Shown here: positions 40,043 through 60,050 of the stretch, one piece after another
How positions within the stretch are numbered: position 1 is the stretch's first letter
Layout: every line of letters begins with the position of its first letter
Assembly: GCF_010727605.1 (NCBI RefSeq)
Contig: NZ_AP022568.1
Coordinates: 4,154,001-4,218,000 of the forward strand
Length of the DNA: 64,000 nucleotides
DNA from: Mycobacterium simiae
GTDB lineage: Bacteria; Actinomycetota; Actinomycetes; Mycobacteriales; Mycobacteriaceae
Direction: 5' to 3'
Position numbers and translations under genes: made by a program
The notes under the pieces: model-generated
The model's input: the letters and a program-made list of their open reading frames with translations, nothing else
Database searches by the model: none
Told to the model about the DNA's origin: nothing

Positions 40043-40109
40043 TCGCGTTTGCGGCCAATAAGCTCCTGACGGCCCGGGAGACCGGGGGAGACGGGGAAGG
40101 AGGTGTGTG

Positions 40110-41183
40110 ATGACGCAGCCGGTACAGACGATTGACGTGCTGCTCGCCGAGCACGCCGAGCTCGAGCAGCGACTGTCGGATCCCGAGCTGCACGGCAATC
40201 CCGACGAGGCACGCAAGGCGGGTCGCCGATTCGCCCGACTGGCCCCGATTGTCGCCACCCATCGCAAGCTGGAGGCCGCTCGCGACGATCTGGCGACCGC
40301 ACGCGAACTGGCCGCCGACGACGACTCGTTCGCTGACGAGGTCGTCGAACTCGAAGCGCGCGTGGCCGAACTCGACACGCAGCTCACCGACATGCTGGCG
40401 CCGCGCGATCCGCACGATGCCGACGATGTCGTGCTGGAAGTCAAATCCGGTGAAGGCGGCGAAGAATCGGCGTTGTTCGCCGCCGATCTAGCCCGGATGT
40501 ACATCCGCTACGCCGAGCGGCACGGCTGGACGGTGACGGTACTGGACGAGACCACCTCCGACCTGGGCGGCTATAAGGATGCGACGTTGACCATCGCCAG
40601 CAAGGGCGACTCGGTCGACGGGGTGTGGTCGCGGTTGAAGTTCGAGGGCGGCGTACACCGCGTGCAACGCGTCCCGGTCACGGAATCCCAAGGGCGGGTG
40701 CATACTTCGGCCGCCGGCGTGCTGGTCTATCCCGAACCCGAAGAGGTCGGCGAAGTGCAGATCGACGAGTCGGATCTGCGCATCGACGTCTACCGGTCGT
40801 CCGGCAAGGGCGGGCAGGGCGTCAACACCACCGATTCGGCGGTGCGAATCACCCACCTGCCCACCGGAACCGTCGTCACCTGCCAGAACGAACGATCACA
40901 GCTGCAGAACAAGATTCGGGCCATGCAGGTGCTGGCCGCCCGGCTGCAGGCACTCGCCGAGGAACAGGCGCAGGCCGACGCGTCGGCGGATCGGGCCAGC
41001 CAGATCCGCACCGTGGATCGCAGCGAACGGATCCGCACCTACAACTTCCCGGAGAACCGCATCACCGATCACCGAATCGGTTTCAAGTCACACAATCTCG
41101 ACCAGGTTCTCGACGGTGACCTGGATGCCCTCTTCGATGCGCTCAGCGCCGCCGACAAACAAGCACGGTTGCAACAGGCATGA
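40110..41183 (+). CDS. prfA: peptide chain release factor 1
   Basis: A 357-residue class I release factor recognising UAA/UAG. The GGQ hydrolysis motif is in [17 protein letters not shown]; the codon-recognition loop region lies before it ([17 protein letters not shown] follows [13 protein letters not shown]). ATG 40110 preferred over the adjacent GTG 40107, with GGAAGGAGG upstream. Its stop overlaps prmC by 4 bp; PrmC methylates the Gln of this GGQ. Confidence 0.97.
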   Translation: MTQPVQTIDVLLAEHAELEQRLSDPELHGNPDEARKAGRRFARLAPIVATHRKLEAARDDLATARELAADDDSFADEVVELEARVAELDTQLTDMLAPRDPHDADDVVLEVKSGEGGEESALFAADLARMYIRYAERHGWTVTVLDETTSDLGGYKDATLTIASKGDSVDGVWSRLKFEGGVHRVQRVPVTESQGRVHTSAAGVLVYPEPEEVGEVQIDESDLRIDVYRSSGKGGQGVNTTDSAVRITHLPTGTVVTCQNERSQLQNKIRAMQVLAARLQALAEEQAQADASADRASQIRTVDRSERIRTYNFPENRITDHRIGFKSHNLDQVLDGDLDALFDALSAADKQARLQQA

Positions 41184-42052
41184 CCGCCCTGAGACGCGTG
41201 ATCGATTCTGCTGCGACGGTGCTTGCCGAAGCCGGAATCGATTCGGCGCGTTTCGATGCCGAGGAGTTGGCCGCCTACGTGGCGGGTGCCGAACGCGGCC
41301 GGTTGACGCTGATCGAATCGATCGACGACGACTTCTTGGTGCGCTACCACGACGCGGTCGCCGCGCGGTCGCGGCGGGTGCCGTTGCAACATCTGACCGG
41401 GACGGCCGCGTTCGGCCCGGTCCTGCTGCAGGTGGGCCCGGGGGTGTTCATTCCGCGGCCAGAGACCGAGGCGATCTTGGAATGGGCCATCTCGCAGCGC
41501 CTGACGGCGCCAGCTGTGATCGTCGACTTGTGCACGGGCTCGGGCGCTTTGGCGATCGCCCTGGCTGTGCACTGGCCTACCGCCCGCGTCATCGGCATCG
41601 ACGACTCCGAGGCGGCCCTGGACTACGCGCGCCGCAACGTCGCGGGCACCGCGGTGGAACTGGTGCGCGCCGATGTCAGCACTGCGGGCCTGCTTCCCGA
41701 GCTCGACGGACGGGTTGACCTGATCGTGGCCAATCCGCCCTACGTGCCCGACGATGTCGTGCTGGAGCCCGAGGTGGCCCGGCATGACCCGGCGCACGCG
41801 GTGTTCGGCGGCACCGACGGCATGGCGGTGATTCCCGCGCTGGCCGGTCTGGCTGGGCGCTGGCTGCGCCCCGGCGGCCAGTTTGCCGTCGAGCACGACG
41901 ACACCACCTCCTACGCCACCGTCGACGTCGTCGCGGCCACCGGCCTGTTCGACGACATCCAGGCACGGCGCGATCTGGCCGGCCGGCCACGGTTTGTGAC
42001 CGCGCGCCGGCGTGCGGCGCACCCGCAGACCCGGGGTGCCCTCCGTGGCTGA
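41180..42052 (+). CDS. prmC: release factor glutamine N5-methyltransferase
   Basis: A 290-residue SAM-dependent methyltransferase that modifies the GGQ glutamine of release factors. The helical N-terminal recognition domain precedes the SAM motif [15 protein letters not shown] and the catalytic NPPY motif in [12 protein letters not shown]. The motif [11 protein letters not shown] upstream is typical. It overlaps prfA by 4 bp and the next gene by 8 bp, consistent with a coupled translation-termination operon. Older annotations call it hemK. Confidence 0.96.
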   Translation: MTALRRVIDSAATVLAEAGIDSARFDAEELAAYVAGAERGRLTLIESIDDDFLVRYHDAVAARSRRVPLQHLTGTAAFGPVLLQVGPGVFIPRPETEAILEWAISQRLTAPAVIVDLCTGSGALAIALAVHWPTARVIGIDDSEAALDYARRNVAGTAVELVRADVSTAGLLPELDGRVDLIVANPPYVPDDVVLEPEVARHDPAHAVFGGTDGMAVIPALAGLAGRWLRPGGQFAVEHDDTTSYATVDVVAATGLFDDIQARRDLAGRPRFVTARRRAAHPQTRGALRG

Positions 42053-42698
42053 GGTGTTCGATTGTGCTGTGCCCGAACAACGTTCGGCCGGGATCGCCGC
42101 TGCGGTCGGGGCGCTGAAGGGCGGCCGGTTGGTGGTGCTGCCTACTGACACCGTGTATGGCATCGGTGCCGACGCCTTCGACAACTCCGCGGTGGCCGCA
42201 CTGCTTGCCGCGAAGGGGCGGGGCCGCGACATGCCGGTCGGTGTCCTGGTCGGCTCCTGGCACACCATCGAAGGCCTGGTCTACACCGTGCCGGATGGGG
42301 CGCGGGACCTCATCCGCGCATTTTGGCCTGGCGCGCTGAGTCTTGTTGTGGCACAGGCACCGTCGTTGCAATGGGATCTCGGCGATGCTCGTGGCACCGT
42401 GATGCTGCGGATGCCGCTGCACCCGGTGGCCATCGAGCTGCTGCGCGAGGTCGGTCCGATGGCGGTGTCCAGCGCCAACGTCTCCGGGCGCCCGGCCGCG
42501 GTGGACGCCGCGGAGGCCCGCGCCCAGCTCGGCGATCTCGTCGACGTCTATCTCGACGCCGGGCCCGCCCAACAACAGGCCGCCTCCACGATCGTCGACC
42601 TCACCGGGGAGACGCCGCGGCTGCTGCGGGCGGGACCGGTGAGTGCCGAGCGGATCGCGGAAGTACTCGGCATCGATCCGGGGCGATTGATCGCCTAG
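42045..42698 (+). CDS. threonylcarbamoyl-AMP synthase (Sua5/YrdC/TsaC)
   Basis: A 217-residue YrdC-domain protein that forms threonylcarbamoyl-AMP from threonine, bicarbonate and ATP, the first step of t6A37 modification of ANN-decoding tRNAs. Conserved segments include LVVLPTDTVYGIGADAF, KGRGRDMPVGVLVGS, FWPGALSLVV, and MAVSSANVSGRPA. GTG at 42045 gives the length recalled for Rv1301; the upstream in-frame GTG at 42012 would extend the overlap with prmC. Confidence 0.95.
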   Translation: MAEVFDCAVPEQRSAGIAAAVGALKGGRLVVLPTDTVYGIGADAFDNSAVAALLAAKGRGRDMPVGVLVGSWHTIEGLVYTVPDGARDLIRAFWPGALSLVVAQAPSLQWDLGDARGTVMLRMPLHPVAIELLREVGPMAVSSANVSGRPAAVDAAEARAQLGDLVDVYLDAGPAQQQAASTIVDLTGETPRLLRAGPVSAERIAEVLGIDPGRLIA

Positions 42699-42728
42699 CC
42701 CGAAGCAAGGATTCAGCTCCGATGGAAG

Positions 42729-43946
42729 GTGGCGTACGGTCGCGTGGTGTCTAGCGAGCCGGGCAGCAATCTAGCCATTCTTGCCTCAGGTCTGCACGCC
42801 CTGGCCGATCGTGGTGCCGGGGTGCCACTGCGGGAGCTGGCGCTGGTCGGACTGACCGCCGCGATCATCACCTACTTCGCGACCGGGCCGGTGCGGGTGT
42901 TGGCCACCCGGTTGGGTGCGGTCGCCTACCCGCGGGAACGCGATGTGCATGTGACGCCGACCCCCCGCATGGGCGGGTTGGCGATGTTCGTCGGTGTGGC
43001 CTCCGCGGTGTTCTTGGCTTCCGAGCTGCCCGCACTGACCCGCGGTTTCGTCTACTCCACCGGTATGCCCGCGGTCATGGTGGCAGGCGCGGTGATCATG
43101 GGTATCGGGCTGATCGACGACCGTTGGGGGTTGGACGCGCTCACCAAATTCGCCGGCCAAATCACCGCCGCCAGCGTGCTGGTGACCATGGGTGTGGCCT
43201 GGAGCGTCCTGTACATCCCGTTCGGCGGCGTGGGCACCATCGTGCTGGATCAAGCGTCGTCGATCTTGCTCACGCTGGCCCTGACCGTCTCGATTGTCAA
43301 CGCTATGAACTTTGTCGACGGACTCGACGGGCTGGCCGCCGGATTGGGTCTCATCACCGCGCTGGCAATCTGCATTTTCTCCGTCGGACTGCTGCGCGAC
43401 CACGGCGGCGACGTCCTGTTCTATCCGCCCGCCGTGATCTCGGTCGTGCTCGCCGGGGCGTGTTTGGGCTTCCTGCCGCACAACTTTCACAAGGCCAAGA
43501 TCTTCATGGGCGACTCCGGCTCCATGCTGATCGGATTGATGCTGGCCGCCGCCTCCACCACCGCGGCGGGTCCGATTTCGCAGAACGCCTACGGCGCCCG
43601 CGATGTCTTTGCCTTGCTGTCACCCTTCCTGCTGGTCGTCGCGGTGATGTTCGTTCCGATGCTCGACCTGCTGCTGGCCATCGTGCGGCGCACCCGGGCG
43701 GGCCGCAGCGCGTTCAGCCCCGACAAGATGCATTTGCATCACCGGCTGCTGCAGATCGGTCATTCGCACCGTCGGGTGGTACTGCTCATTTATTTGTGGG
43801 TGGGCATCGTCGCGTTCGGCGCCGCCAGCACGATCTTTTTCAACCCGCGCGACACCGGCGCGGTGATGTTGGGCGCCATTGTGGTTGCGGGGGTTGCGAC
43901 GGCGATCCCGCTTTTACGACGTCGCGACGACTACGACGGAGAGTAG
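42729..43946 (+). CDS. wecA: UDP-GlcNAc:decaprenyl-phosphate GlcNAc-1-phosphate transferase
   Basis: A 405-residue polytopic membrane enzyme of the MraY/WecA family. In mycobacteria it starts the linker unit joining arabinogalactan to peptidoglycan by moving GlcNAc-1-P onto decaprenyl phosphate. Catalytic loops are intact: GLIDDRWGLD, NFVDGLDGLAAG, IFMGDSGSMLIG and HLHHRL. GTG at 42729, 30 bp after the Sua5 gene. Counterpart of Rv1302, also called rfe. Confidence 0.96.
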   Translation: MAYGRVVSSEPGSNLAILASGLHALADRGAGVPLRELALVGLTAAIITYFATGPVRVLATRLGAVAYPRERDVHVTPTPRMGGLAMFVGVASAVFLASELPALTRGFVYSTGMPAVMVAGAVIMGIGLIDDRWGLDALTKFAGQITAASVLVTMGVAWSVLYIPFGGVGTIVLDQASSILLTLALTVSIVNAMNFVDGLDGLAAGLGLITALAICIFSVGLLRDHGGDVLFYPPAVISVVLAGACLGFLPHNFHKAKIFMGDSGSMLIGLMLAAASTTAAGPISQNAYGARDVFALLSPFLLVVAVMFVPMLDLLLAIVRRTRAGRSAFSPDKMHLHHRLLQIGHSHRRVVLLIYLWVGIVAFGAASTIFFNPRDTGAVMLGAIVVAGVATAIPLLRRRDDYDGE

Positions 43947-44170
43947 TAGTGCCGCTGACCTTGTGGTACGGTGCTGGTAGAACCCCAAATTGAAACTTGT
44001 GGGTTGCCGGCCAATCGGGTTGCCAGATCGTTTTCCGGCAGTGCCGATTGTCGATCGACCGAGGGAGCTACCCCTTGAGTGATTCGGCTGTGACGTGCGA
44101 TACGCTCGGCGGACCACCGATCAGTCGGTCGGAAGGTTCCCGCTCCATCAATCCAGATTGAGGTGCTGCA
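43947..44170 (+). promoter_or_regulatory. upstream region of the atp operon
   Basis: A 224-bp gap between wecA and atpI. TACGCT at 44101-44106 is a possible -10 with TTGAGT at 44075-44080 as a distant -35 (20-bp spacing), so this is only a weak prediction. A GATCAGTCGGTC segment follows. No ORF or RNA gene is visible. It is the most likely location of an ATP synthase promoter. Confidence 0.3.
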
Positions 44171-44672
44171 GTGACGACACCAGCGCAGGACGCGCCGTTG
44201 GTGTTTCCCTCTGTTGCCTTCCGTCCAATCCGGCTCCTGGTGATCAGCGCTGTGATCACCGCGGTGGCGATGGCGGCCGCCGGGTTCGCCGGTCACCTGA
44301 TGGTCGGAGTCTTCTTCGGTGTCGGGTTGCTGCTGGGTTTGCTCAACGCATTGCTGGTGCGTCGCTCGGTGGCATCGATCACCGCGAAAGAACACCCCTT
44401 GAAAAGTTCGATGGCGATCAACTCGGCAACCCGGCTCGCGATCATCACCGTCATCGGTCTGATCATCGCCTACATTTTCCGGCCAGCCGGACTGGGCGTG
44501 GTATTCGGCCTGGCACTGTTCCAGGTGGTGCTGGTGCTTTCGACTGCACTGCCGGTATGGAAGAAGCTGCGCGCCGGCGGCGCGGAGTCGGCATGCGACG
44601 ACACCTTGGACGGCTTGCAACAAGGCTTAGAAAAAGACTTGGAAAAAGGCATGGAAAGAGGAAACAACAACG

Positions 44673-44680
<8 letters not shown>
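44171..44680 (+). CDS. atpI: ATP synthase assembly protein I
   Basis: A 169-residue membrane protein with four hydrophobic segments (for example [20 protein letters not shown] and [15 protein letters not shown]), the AtpI chaperone type thought to help c-ring assembly. GTG at 44171. The C-terminal 30 residues are low in hydrophobicity and end MERGNNNDD. It overlaps atpB by 8 bp and opens the nine-gene atp operon. Confidence 0.92.
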
Positions 44681-45772
<1,092 letters not shown>

Positions 45773-45781
45773 TTCGCTGTG

Positions 45782-46291
45782 ATGGGAGATGCGAGCCGCG
45801 GCGTTCTGGCATCCAGCCAGATAGCAGCAGAGGGGGGCAACAACTTTCTTGTCCCCAATGGCACGTTCTTCTTCGTGCTGGCGATCTTCCTGATCGTGCT
45901 GATCGTGATCGGCACGTTCGTCGTGCCGCCGGTCATGAAGGTGCTCCGCGAACGCGACGCGATGGTGGCCAAGACCGCCGCCGACACGAAAAAGGCGAAC
46001 GAGCAATTCGAAGCCGCCGAAGCGGACTACGAAAACGCCATGAGGGAAGCCCGTGTTCAGGCGTCGTCCCTGCGTGATAGCGCCAGGGCGGAAGGTCGCA
46101 AGGCTGTCGAGGACGCCCGCGCCCGTGCCGAGCAGCAGGTGGCATCGACGGTCCAGAAGGCTGCCGAGCAATTGAAGCGGGAAAGGGACGCCGTGGAACT
46201 GGATCTGCGTGCCAACGTGGCTTCCATGTCAGCGACTTTGGCCAGTCGCGTCCTCGGTGTCGACGTCACAACCACTGCCGCAGCAAGGTAA
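45782..46291 (+). CDS. atpF: ATP synthase Fo subunit b
   Basis: A 169-residue peripheral stalk subunit: one membrane helix at about residues 25-49 ([22 protein letters not shown]) then a long charged helix ([31 protein letters not shown] onward). ATG 45782 preferred over the adjacent GTG 45779. It pairs with the b-like N-terminus of AtpH to make the stalk. Confidence 0.94.
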   Translation: MGDASRGVLASSQIAAEGGNNFLVPNGTFFFVLAIFLIVLIVIGTFVVPPVMKVLRERDAMVAKTAADTKKANEQFEAAEADYENAMREARVQASSLRDSARAEGRKAVEDARARAEQQVASTVQKAAEQLKRERDAVELDLRANVASMSATLASRVLGVDVTTTAAAR

Positions 46292-46297
46292 CTATCA

Positions 46298-47638
46298 ATG
46301 TCGACGTTTATCGGGCAGCTGATCGGATTCGCCGCCATCGTTTTCCTGGTGGTGCGTTATGTCGTGCCGCCAGTACGCAATTTGATGGCCGCTCGGCAAA
46401 ACACCGTGCGCCAGCAGTTGGAGGACGCGGCGAAGGCCTCGGACCGGTTGACGGAATCGACTGCGGCGCACAGTAAAGCCGTCCAAGCTGCTGAGTCGGA
46501 AGCCAAGCAGGTGGTGGCAGAGGCCAAGGCGGATGCCGAGCGAATCGCCGAGCAGCTGTCCGCCCAGGCCGAAGTCGAGTCGGCGCGCATCATCGGACAG
46601 GGATCCCGGCAGGTCGAACTGCTGCGGACGCAGCTGGCACGTCAGCTTCGCCTGGAACTGGGTCACGAATCTGTACGTCAGGCAACGGAATTGGTGCGCA
46701 ACTATGTCGCCGATTCCGCCCAGCAGGCGTCTACCGTCGACCGTTTCTTGGATGAACTCGACGACATGGCGCCGGCCTCAGCCGACGTCCAATACCCGCT
46801 GCAGTCCAAGTTCCGCTCGTCGAGCCGGGTCGCGTTGGCCAACCTCACCGAACAATTCCGCGACGTCGCCAAAGACCTTGACAGCAAAGCTCTTTCCACC
46901 CTGTCGGCCGAGCTGGTCTCGGTGGGCCGGTTGCTGAGTCATGAAGCGGTCGTGACCCGGTACCTCACCGTGCCGGCCGAAGATGCGTCACCGCGCGTCC
47001 GGCTGATCGAGCGGCTGGTATCGGACAAGGTCGGCGAAAACACCCTCGGGGTGTTGCGGGCGGCCGTCTCCGAACGTTGGTCTGCCAACAACGACCTGAT
47101 CGATGCGATCGAACATGTGTCGCGCCAAGCGCTGCTGGAGGTCGCCGAGCGCGACGGCAAGGTCGATGAGGTCGAAGACCAGCTGTTCCGTTTCTCCCGC
47201 GTTCTCGACGCCCAGCCCCGCCTTGCCATCCTGCTGGGCGACTACGTCGTCCCGTCCGAGCAGCGGGTAGCCCTGCTGCGCAAGGTGCTGGAGAGCGCCA
47301 GCGGCCGGGTCAACCCGATCGTGCTGTCCCTGCTGAGTCAGACCATCGAGCTGCTGCGCGGTCAGTCGGCCGAGGAAGCCATCCAGTTCTTGGCCGAAGT
47401 TGCGGTGGCCCGCCGCGGTGAGGTCATCGCCCAAGTCAGCGCGGCGGCCGAGCTCAGCGACGCCCAGCGCACTCGCCTCACCGAGGTGCTTGGTCGCATC
47501 TACGGGCATCCGGTCACGGTGCACCTGCAGGTCGAACCGGATCTGCTCGGTGGGCTGCTGATCTCCGTGGCCGACGAGGTGATCGACGGGACGCTCACGT
47601 CGCGCCTCGCCGCGGCCGAGGCGCACCTGCCCGACTGA
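46298..47638 (+). CDS. atpH: ATP synthase fused b'-delta subunit
   Basis: A 446-residue fusion seen in mycobacteria. The first 30 residues hold a membrane helix ([20 protein letters not shown]), then a b-type stalk helix to about residue 165, a linker, and a delta (OSCP) domain in the C-terminal part ending with [30 protein letters not shown]. It joins the peripheral stalk to the F1 head. ATG at 46298. Confidence 0.96.
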   Translation: MSTFIGQLIGFAAIVFLVVRYVVPPVRNLMAARQNTVRQQLEDAAKASDRLTESTAAHSKAVQAAESEAKQVVAEAKADAERIAEQLSAQAEVESARIIGQGSRQVELLRTQLARQLRLELGHESVRQATELVRNYVADSAQQASTVDRFLDELDDMAPASADVQYPLQSKFRSSSRVALANLTEQFRDVAKDLDSKALSTLSAELVSVGRLLSHEAVVTRYLTVPAEDASPRVRLIERLVSDKVGENTLGVLRAAVSERWSANNDLIDAIEHVSRQALLEVAERDGKVDEVEDQLFRFSRVLDAQPRLAILLGDYVVPSEQRVALLRKVLESASGRVNPIVLSLLSQTIELLRGQSAEEAIQFLAEVAVARRGEVIAQVSAAAELSDAQRTRLTEVLGRIYGHPVTVHLQVEPDLLGGLLISVADEVIDGTLTSRLAAAEAHLPD

Positions 47639-47690
47639 CCACCAAACCGATCCCCGCGAACGACAGAATCAAGTAGGAAGACGAAAAGCC

Positions 47691-49358
<1,668 letters not shown>

Positions 49359-49364
49359 TACTCG

Positions 49365-51756
<2,392 letters not shown>

Positions 51757-51806
51757 CTTGCGGTGTCACCTAGGAGGGTCCGCAAGGCATCGAAAGGGTT
51801 TGTGGC

Positions 51807-52172
51807 ATGGCTGAATTGAACGTCGAAATCGTCGCCGTCGATCGCAAGATCTGGTCAGGCGAGGCAACGTTCGTGTTCACCCGCACCACCGTGGGTGAAA
51901 TCGGCATCCTGCCGCGGCACATCCCGTTGGTGGCACAGCTGGTCGACGACGCCATGGTGCGGGTCGAGCGGGAAGGCCAAGACGACCTCCGGGTCGCGGT
52001 TGACGGCGGCTTCTTGTCGGTGACCGAGGACGGTGTCACCATTCTCGCCGAATCCGCGGAGTTCGAATCGGAGATCAACGAGGCCTCGGCGCGGCAGGAC
52101 TCCGAATCCGACGACCCGCGTATCGCGGCTCGCGGCCGCGCGAGATTGCGCGCCGTCGGCGCGATCGACTAG
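51807..52172 (+). CDS. atpC: ATP synthase F1 subunit epsilon
   Basis: A 121-residue subunit with the N-terminal beta-sandwich ([39 protein letters not shown]) and a short C-terminal helical part, shorter than in E. coli as in other mycobacteria. It ends exactly where the next gene starts. Confidence 0.96.
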   Translation: MAELNVEIVAVDRKIWSGEATFVFTRTTVGEIGILPRHIPLVAQLVDDAMVRVEREGQDDLRVAVDGGFLSVTEDGVTILAESAEFESEINEASARQDSESDDPRIAARGRARLRAVGAID

Positions 52173-52622
52173 ATGCCGATGAGCGCGCCCATGATCGGCA
52201 TGGTCGTGCTCGTTGTCGTCTTAGGCGCGGCGGTCCTCGGGTTGAGTTATCGGCTGTGGAAACTGCGCCAGGGCGGTACCGCCGGAATCATGCGGGATAT
52301 CCCCGCGATCGGTGGTCACGGCTGGCGGCATGGCGTGATCCGATACCGGGGCGGGGAGGCGGCCTTCTACCGCCTGTCCAGCTTGCGGCTATGGCCGGAC
52401 CGGCGGCTGAGCAGGCGCGGTGTCGAGATCGTGGCCCGGCGCGCACCGCGTGGCGACGAGTTCGACATCATGACCGACGAGATCGTGGTGCTCGAGCTGC
52501 GCGATACCACGCAGGAACGCAGATCCGGCTATGAAATTGCCCTCGATCAGGGCGCTTTGACGGCCTTCTTGTCGTGGCTGGAATCACGTCCGTCGCCGCG
52601 GTCGCGTCGCCGTAGCGTTTGA
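52173..52622 (+). CDS. DUF2550 membrane protein
   Basis: A 149-residue actinobacterial protein with a single N-terminal membrane helix (MIGMVVLVVVLGAAVLGLSY) and a basic cytoplasmic domain (GWRHGVIRYRGGEAAFYRLSSLRLWPDRRLSRRGVEIVARRAPRGDE in broken form). ATG directly follows the atpC stop, so it belongs to the atp transcript; a role linked to ATP synthase is possible but unproven. Counterpart of Rv1312. Confidence 0.9.
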   Translation: MPMSAPMIGMVVLVVVLGAAVLGLSYRLWKLRQGGTAGIMRDIPAIGGHGWRHGVIRYRGGEAAFYRLSSLRLWPDRRLSRRGVEIVARRAPRGDEFDIMTDEIVVLELRDTTQERRSGYEIALDQGALTAFLSWLESRPSPRSRRRSV

Positions 52623-52655
52623 CCAAAGCCGCACCGGCCCAACCGATCACCCGGT

Positions 52656-53246
52656 TCAGTCGGCGGCGTCGTCGCCCGGCTTCCCCGCCGGTCTCCACAG
52701 CACATCGCCATCGGGATTGGCCGCCCGCGACAGGATGAATAGCAGATCGGACAATCGGTTGAGGTATTTCGCCGGCAACGCGTTGACCGTGTCCGGCGCG
52801 GAATCCACGGCCGCCCACGCGGACCGCTCGGCGCGGCGCACCACCGTGCGCGCCACATGCAATAGCGCCGAAAGCGGCGAACCGCCGGGCAGCACAAAGG
52901 AATTCAGCGGCGCCAACGGCTCGTTATATTTGTCACACCACTCTTCGAGCCGGTCGATATAGGACTGCGCCACGCGCAGCGGCGGGTACTTGGGTTTGGC
53001 CACGACCGGGGTGGACAGGTCCGCGCCGGCGTCGAACAAATCGTTCTGGATCTGTTGCAGCACCGCCGCAATCCCGGCATCGGGACGACCCACGGCGATG
53101 GCGACGCCGATCGCGGAGTTGGCCTCGTCGCAATCCGCGTAGGCGACCAGGCGGGGGTCGTTCTTGGAGACTCGCGAGAAGTCGCTCAGTCCCGTGGTTC
53201 CGTCATCGCCGGTTCGCGTATAGATGCGGGTCAGGTGCACGGCCAT
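52656..53246 (-). CDS. PduO-type cob(I)alamin adenosyltransferase
   Basis: A 196-residue trimeric adenosyltransferase making adenosylcobalamin from ATP and cob(I)alamin. The N-terminal ATP loop TRTGDDGTTGLSD, the helix VARTVVRRAERSAW and the ending NRLSDLLFILSR are diagnostic. ATG at 53246 preferred over 53267. It converges with the DUF2550 gene, separated by 33 bp without an insertion sequence. Counterpart of Rv1314c. It supplies the cofactor of methylmalonyl-CoA mutase and B12-dependent ribonucleotide reductase, if those are present. Confidence 0.93.
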   Translation of the reverse strand: MAVHLTRIYTRTGDDGTTGLSDFSRVSKNDPRLVAYADCDEANSAIGVAIAVGRPDAGIAAVLQQIQNDLFDAGADLSTPVVAKPKYPPLRVAQSYIDRLEEWCDKYNEPLAPLNSFVLPGGSPLSALLHVARTVVRRAERSAWAAVDSAPDTVNALPAKYLNRLSDLLFILSRAANPDGDVLWRPAGKPGDDAAD

Positions 53247-53315
53247 GACCAAACCGTACTCGGCCAACCGCTTAGCTGACTGACAAGCCGATAGCGCTTC
53301 ACTAGACTGACACGG

Positions 53316-54569
53316 GTGGCTGAGCGATTCGTGGTGACCGGAGGTAACCGGTTGTCAGGCGAAGTCGCAGTGGGGGGCGCCAAGAACAGCGTGCTCAAGC
53401 TGATGGCGGCGACGCTGCTGGCCGAAGGCACCAGCACCATCACCAACTGTCCCGACATTCTCGATGTGCCGTTGATGGCCGAGGTGCTGCGCGGCCTGGG
53501 CGCCACTGTCGAACTCGACGGCGATGTCGCCCGCATCACTTCGCCCGACGAACCCAAGTACGACGCCGACTTCGCCGCCGTGCGGCAATTCCGCGCATCG
53601 GTCTGCGTGCTCGGCCCCTTGGTCGGCCGGTGCAAACAAGCGCGGGTCGCGCTGCCCGGCGGCGACGCGATCGGGTCTCGTCCGCTGGACATGCATCAAG
53701 CAGGCTTGCGGCAACTGGGGGCGACCTGCAATATCGAGCACGGATGCGTGGTCGCGCACGCGGATACGTTGCGCGGCGCGGAGATTCAGCTGGAATTCCC
53801 GTCGGTGGGCGCCACCGAGAACATCCTGATGGCCGCCGTCGTGGCCGAGGGTGTCACTACGATCCACAACGCGGCGCGCGAACCGGACGTCGTCGACCTG
53901 TGCACGATGCTCAACCAAATGGGCGCGCAGATCGAAGGCGCCGGCTCGCCGACGATGACCATCACCGGAGTTGACCGGCTTTACCCCACCGAGCACCGGG
54001 TGATCGGCGACCGCATTGTGGCCGCCACCTGGGGGATCGCCGCTGCCATTACCCGCGGCGACATTTCGGTAACCGGTATCGACCCGGCGCACTTGCAAGT
54101 GGTGCTGCACAAACTGCACGACGCGGGTGCCACCGTTACCCAGACGGACAACAGCTTCCGGGTCACCCAGTACGAACGTCCCAAGGCCATGAACGTTGCG
54201 ACGCTGCCGTTTCCCGGTTTCCCGACGGACTTGCAACCGATGGCGATCGCGCTGGCGTCGATCTCCGACGGCACCTCGATGATCACGGAGAACGTGTTCG
54301 AGGCGCGCTTTCGGTTCGTCGAGGAAATGATTCGGCTCGGCGCCGACGCCCGCACCGACGGGCATCACGCCGTCGTGCGTGGACTGCCGCAACTGTCCAG
54401 TGCACCGGTGTGGTGTTCGGACATCCGCGCCGGCGCGGGCCTGGTGTTGGCGGGTCTTGTCGCCGACGGAGACACCGAGGTCCACGACGTCTTCCACATC
54501 GATCGCGGCTACCCATTGTTCGTCGAAAACCTGGCGATTTTGGGAGCGGAGATCGAGCGGGTACAGTAA
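53316..54569 (+). CDS. murA: UDP-GlcNAc 1-carboxyvinyltransferase
   Basis: A 417-residue enzyme transferring enolpyruvate from PEP to UDP-GlcNAc, the first committed step of peptidoglycan synthesis. The active-site loop is [10 protein letters not shown]: Asp117 (codon 53664-53666) replaces the cysteine that fosfomycin alkylates, giving intrinsic insensitivity as in M. tuberculosis. N-terminal Lys22 motif [15 protein letters not shown] is intact. GTG at 53316. It precedes the rRNA operon promoters, a conserved mycobacterial arrangement. Confidence 0.97.
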   Translation: MAERFVVTGGNRLSGEVAVGGAKNSVLKLMAATLLAEGTSTITNCPDILDVPLMAEVLRGLGATVELDGDVARITSPDEPKYDADFAAVRQFRASVCVLGPLVGRCKQARVALPGGDAIGSRPLDMHQAGLRQLGATCNIEHGCVVAHADTLRGAEIQLEFPSVGATENILMAAVVAEGVTTIHNAAREPDVVDLCTMLNQMGAQIEGAGSPTMTITGVDRLYPTEHRVIGDRIVAATWGIAAAITRGDISVTGIDPAHLQVVLHKLHDAGATVTQTDNSFRVTQYERPKAMNVATLPFPGFPTDLQPMAIALASISDGTSMITENVFEARFRFVEEMIRLGADARTDGHHAVVRGLPQLSSAPVWCSDIRAGAGLVLAGLVADGDTEVHDVFHIDRGYPLFVENLAILGAEIERVQ

Positions 54570-54625
54570 CCAAAGTCAGTGCCCCACAGGCGCGGTCGCC
54601 TCCCGAAGGAGACCGAGACCGAGGC

Positions 54626-54655
54626 TTGACTCCCTCGCCGGATTGGTACTAACCT
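54626..54655 (+). promoter_or_regulatory. rRNA operon promoter, upstream copy
   Basis: -35 TTGACT (54626-54631) and -10 TAACCT (54650-54655) with 18-bp spacing, followed by CTGGCACGG. It has the arrangement recalled for the mycobacterial rrnA P1 class. Confidence 0.75.
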
Positions 54656-54703
54656 GGCACGGCTGCCCTCGCAGCGATCACCAAGATCGCAAAAAACTGG
54701 GGG

Positions 54704-54733
54704 TTGACGACTCGGCCAGATCAGTATTAAGCT
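54704..54733 (+). promoter_or_regulatory. rRNA operon promoter, downstream copy
   Basis: -35 TTGACG (54704-54709) and -10 TAAGCT (54728-54733), again 18-bp spacing, followed by GGCAGGGTTGCCCCGAAGAG, the conserved start region of mycobacterial precursor rRNA. Confidence 0.75.
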
Positions 54734-54773
54734 GGCAGGGTTGCCCCGAAGAGGGCGAAAACAAGCAAGAGTG

Positions 54774-54943
54774 TTGTTTGAGAACTCAATAGTGTGTTTG
54801 GTGTTTTTGTTTGTTGTTGTTTTTTTGACCATACTTTTAACACTCCCCGTGTGTAGGTATGGTCGTTTTTGATGCCAGTATTTGGTGTCTTTTTGTTAGG
54901 TCAGATTATCTCTGATTTGAATCCCCCTCGTTGATCGAGGAGA
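54774..54943 (+). promoter_or_regulatory. rRNA leader: antitermination-like box and processing hairpins
   Basis: The leader contains TTGTTTGAGAACTCAATAG from 54774, the conserved mycobacterial leader element associated with antitermination, then a T-rich run. A hairpin GACCATAC (54827-54834) / GTATGGTC (54857-54864) with inner ACAC-TCCCC-GTGT follows and is succeeded by TTTTT (54866-54870). Closer to the 16S are TCAGA-TTATC-TCTGA (54901-54915) and CCTCG-TTGAT-CGAGG (54926-54940). These probably guide RNase processing. The rest of the 54570-54943 gap holds the two promoters. Confidence 0.6.
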
Positions 54944-59832
<4,889 letters not shown>

Positions 59833-59930
59833 CAACACAAATCGCAACCACTATCGTCCGCGACTTATTGTCGCGCCGAATGCCACACCCCCCACCAGAA
59901 CAACTAATAAAATAGTGTTCCGTAATAGAG

Positions 59931-60044
59931 TTACGGCGGCCACAGCGACAGGGAAACGCCCGGTCCCATTCCGAACCCGGAAGCTAAGCCTGTCAGCGCC
60001 AATGATACTGCCCTTTGGGTGGAAAAGTAGGACACCGCCGAACA
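59931..60044 (+). rRNA. rrf: 5S ribosomal RNA
   Basis: About 114 nt, TTACGGCGGCCACAGCGACA to GACACCGCCGAACA, with the conserved CCCGGTCCCATTCCGAACCC loop. It follows the 23S by 98 nt; that spacer has a GCGAC-TTATT-GTCGC hairpin at 59860-59874, a likely processing signal. Confidence 0.97.
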
Positions 60045-60050
60045 TACACA

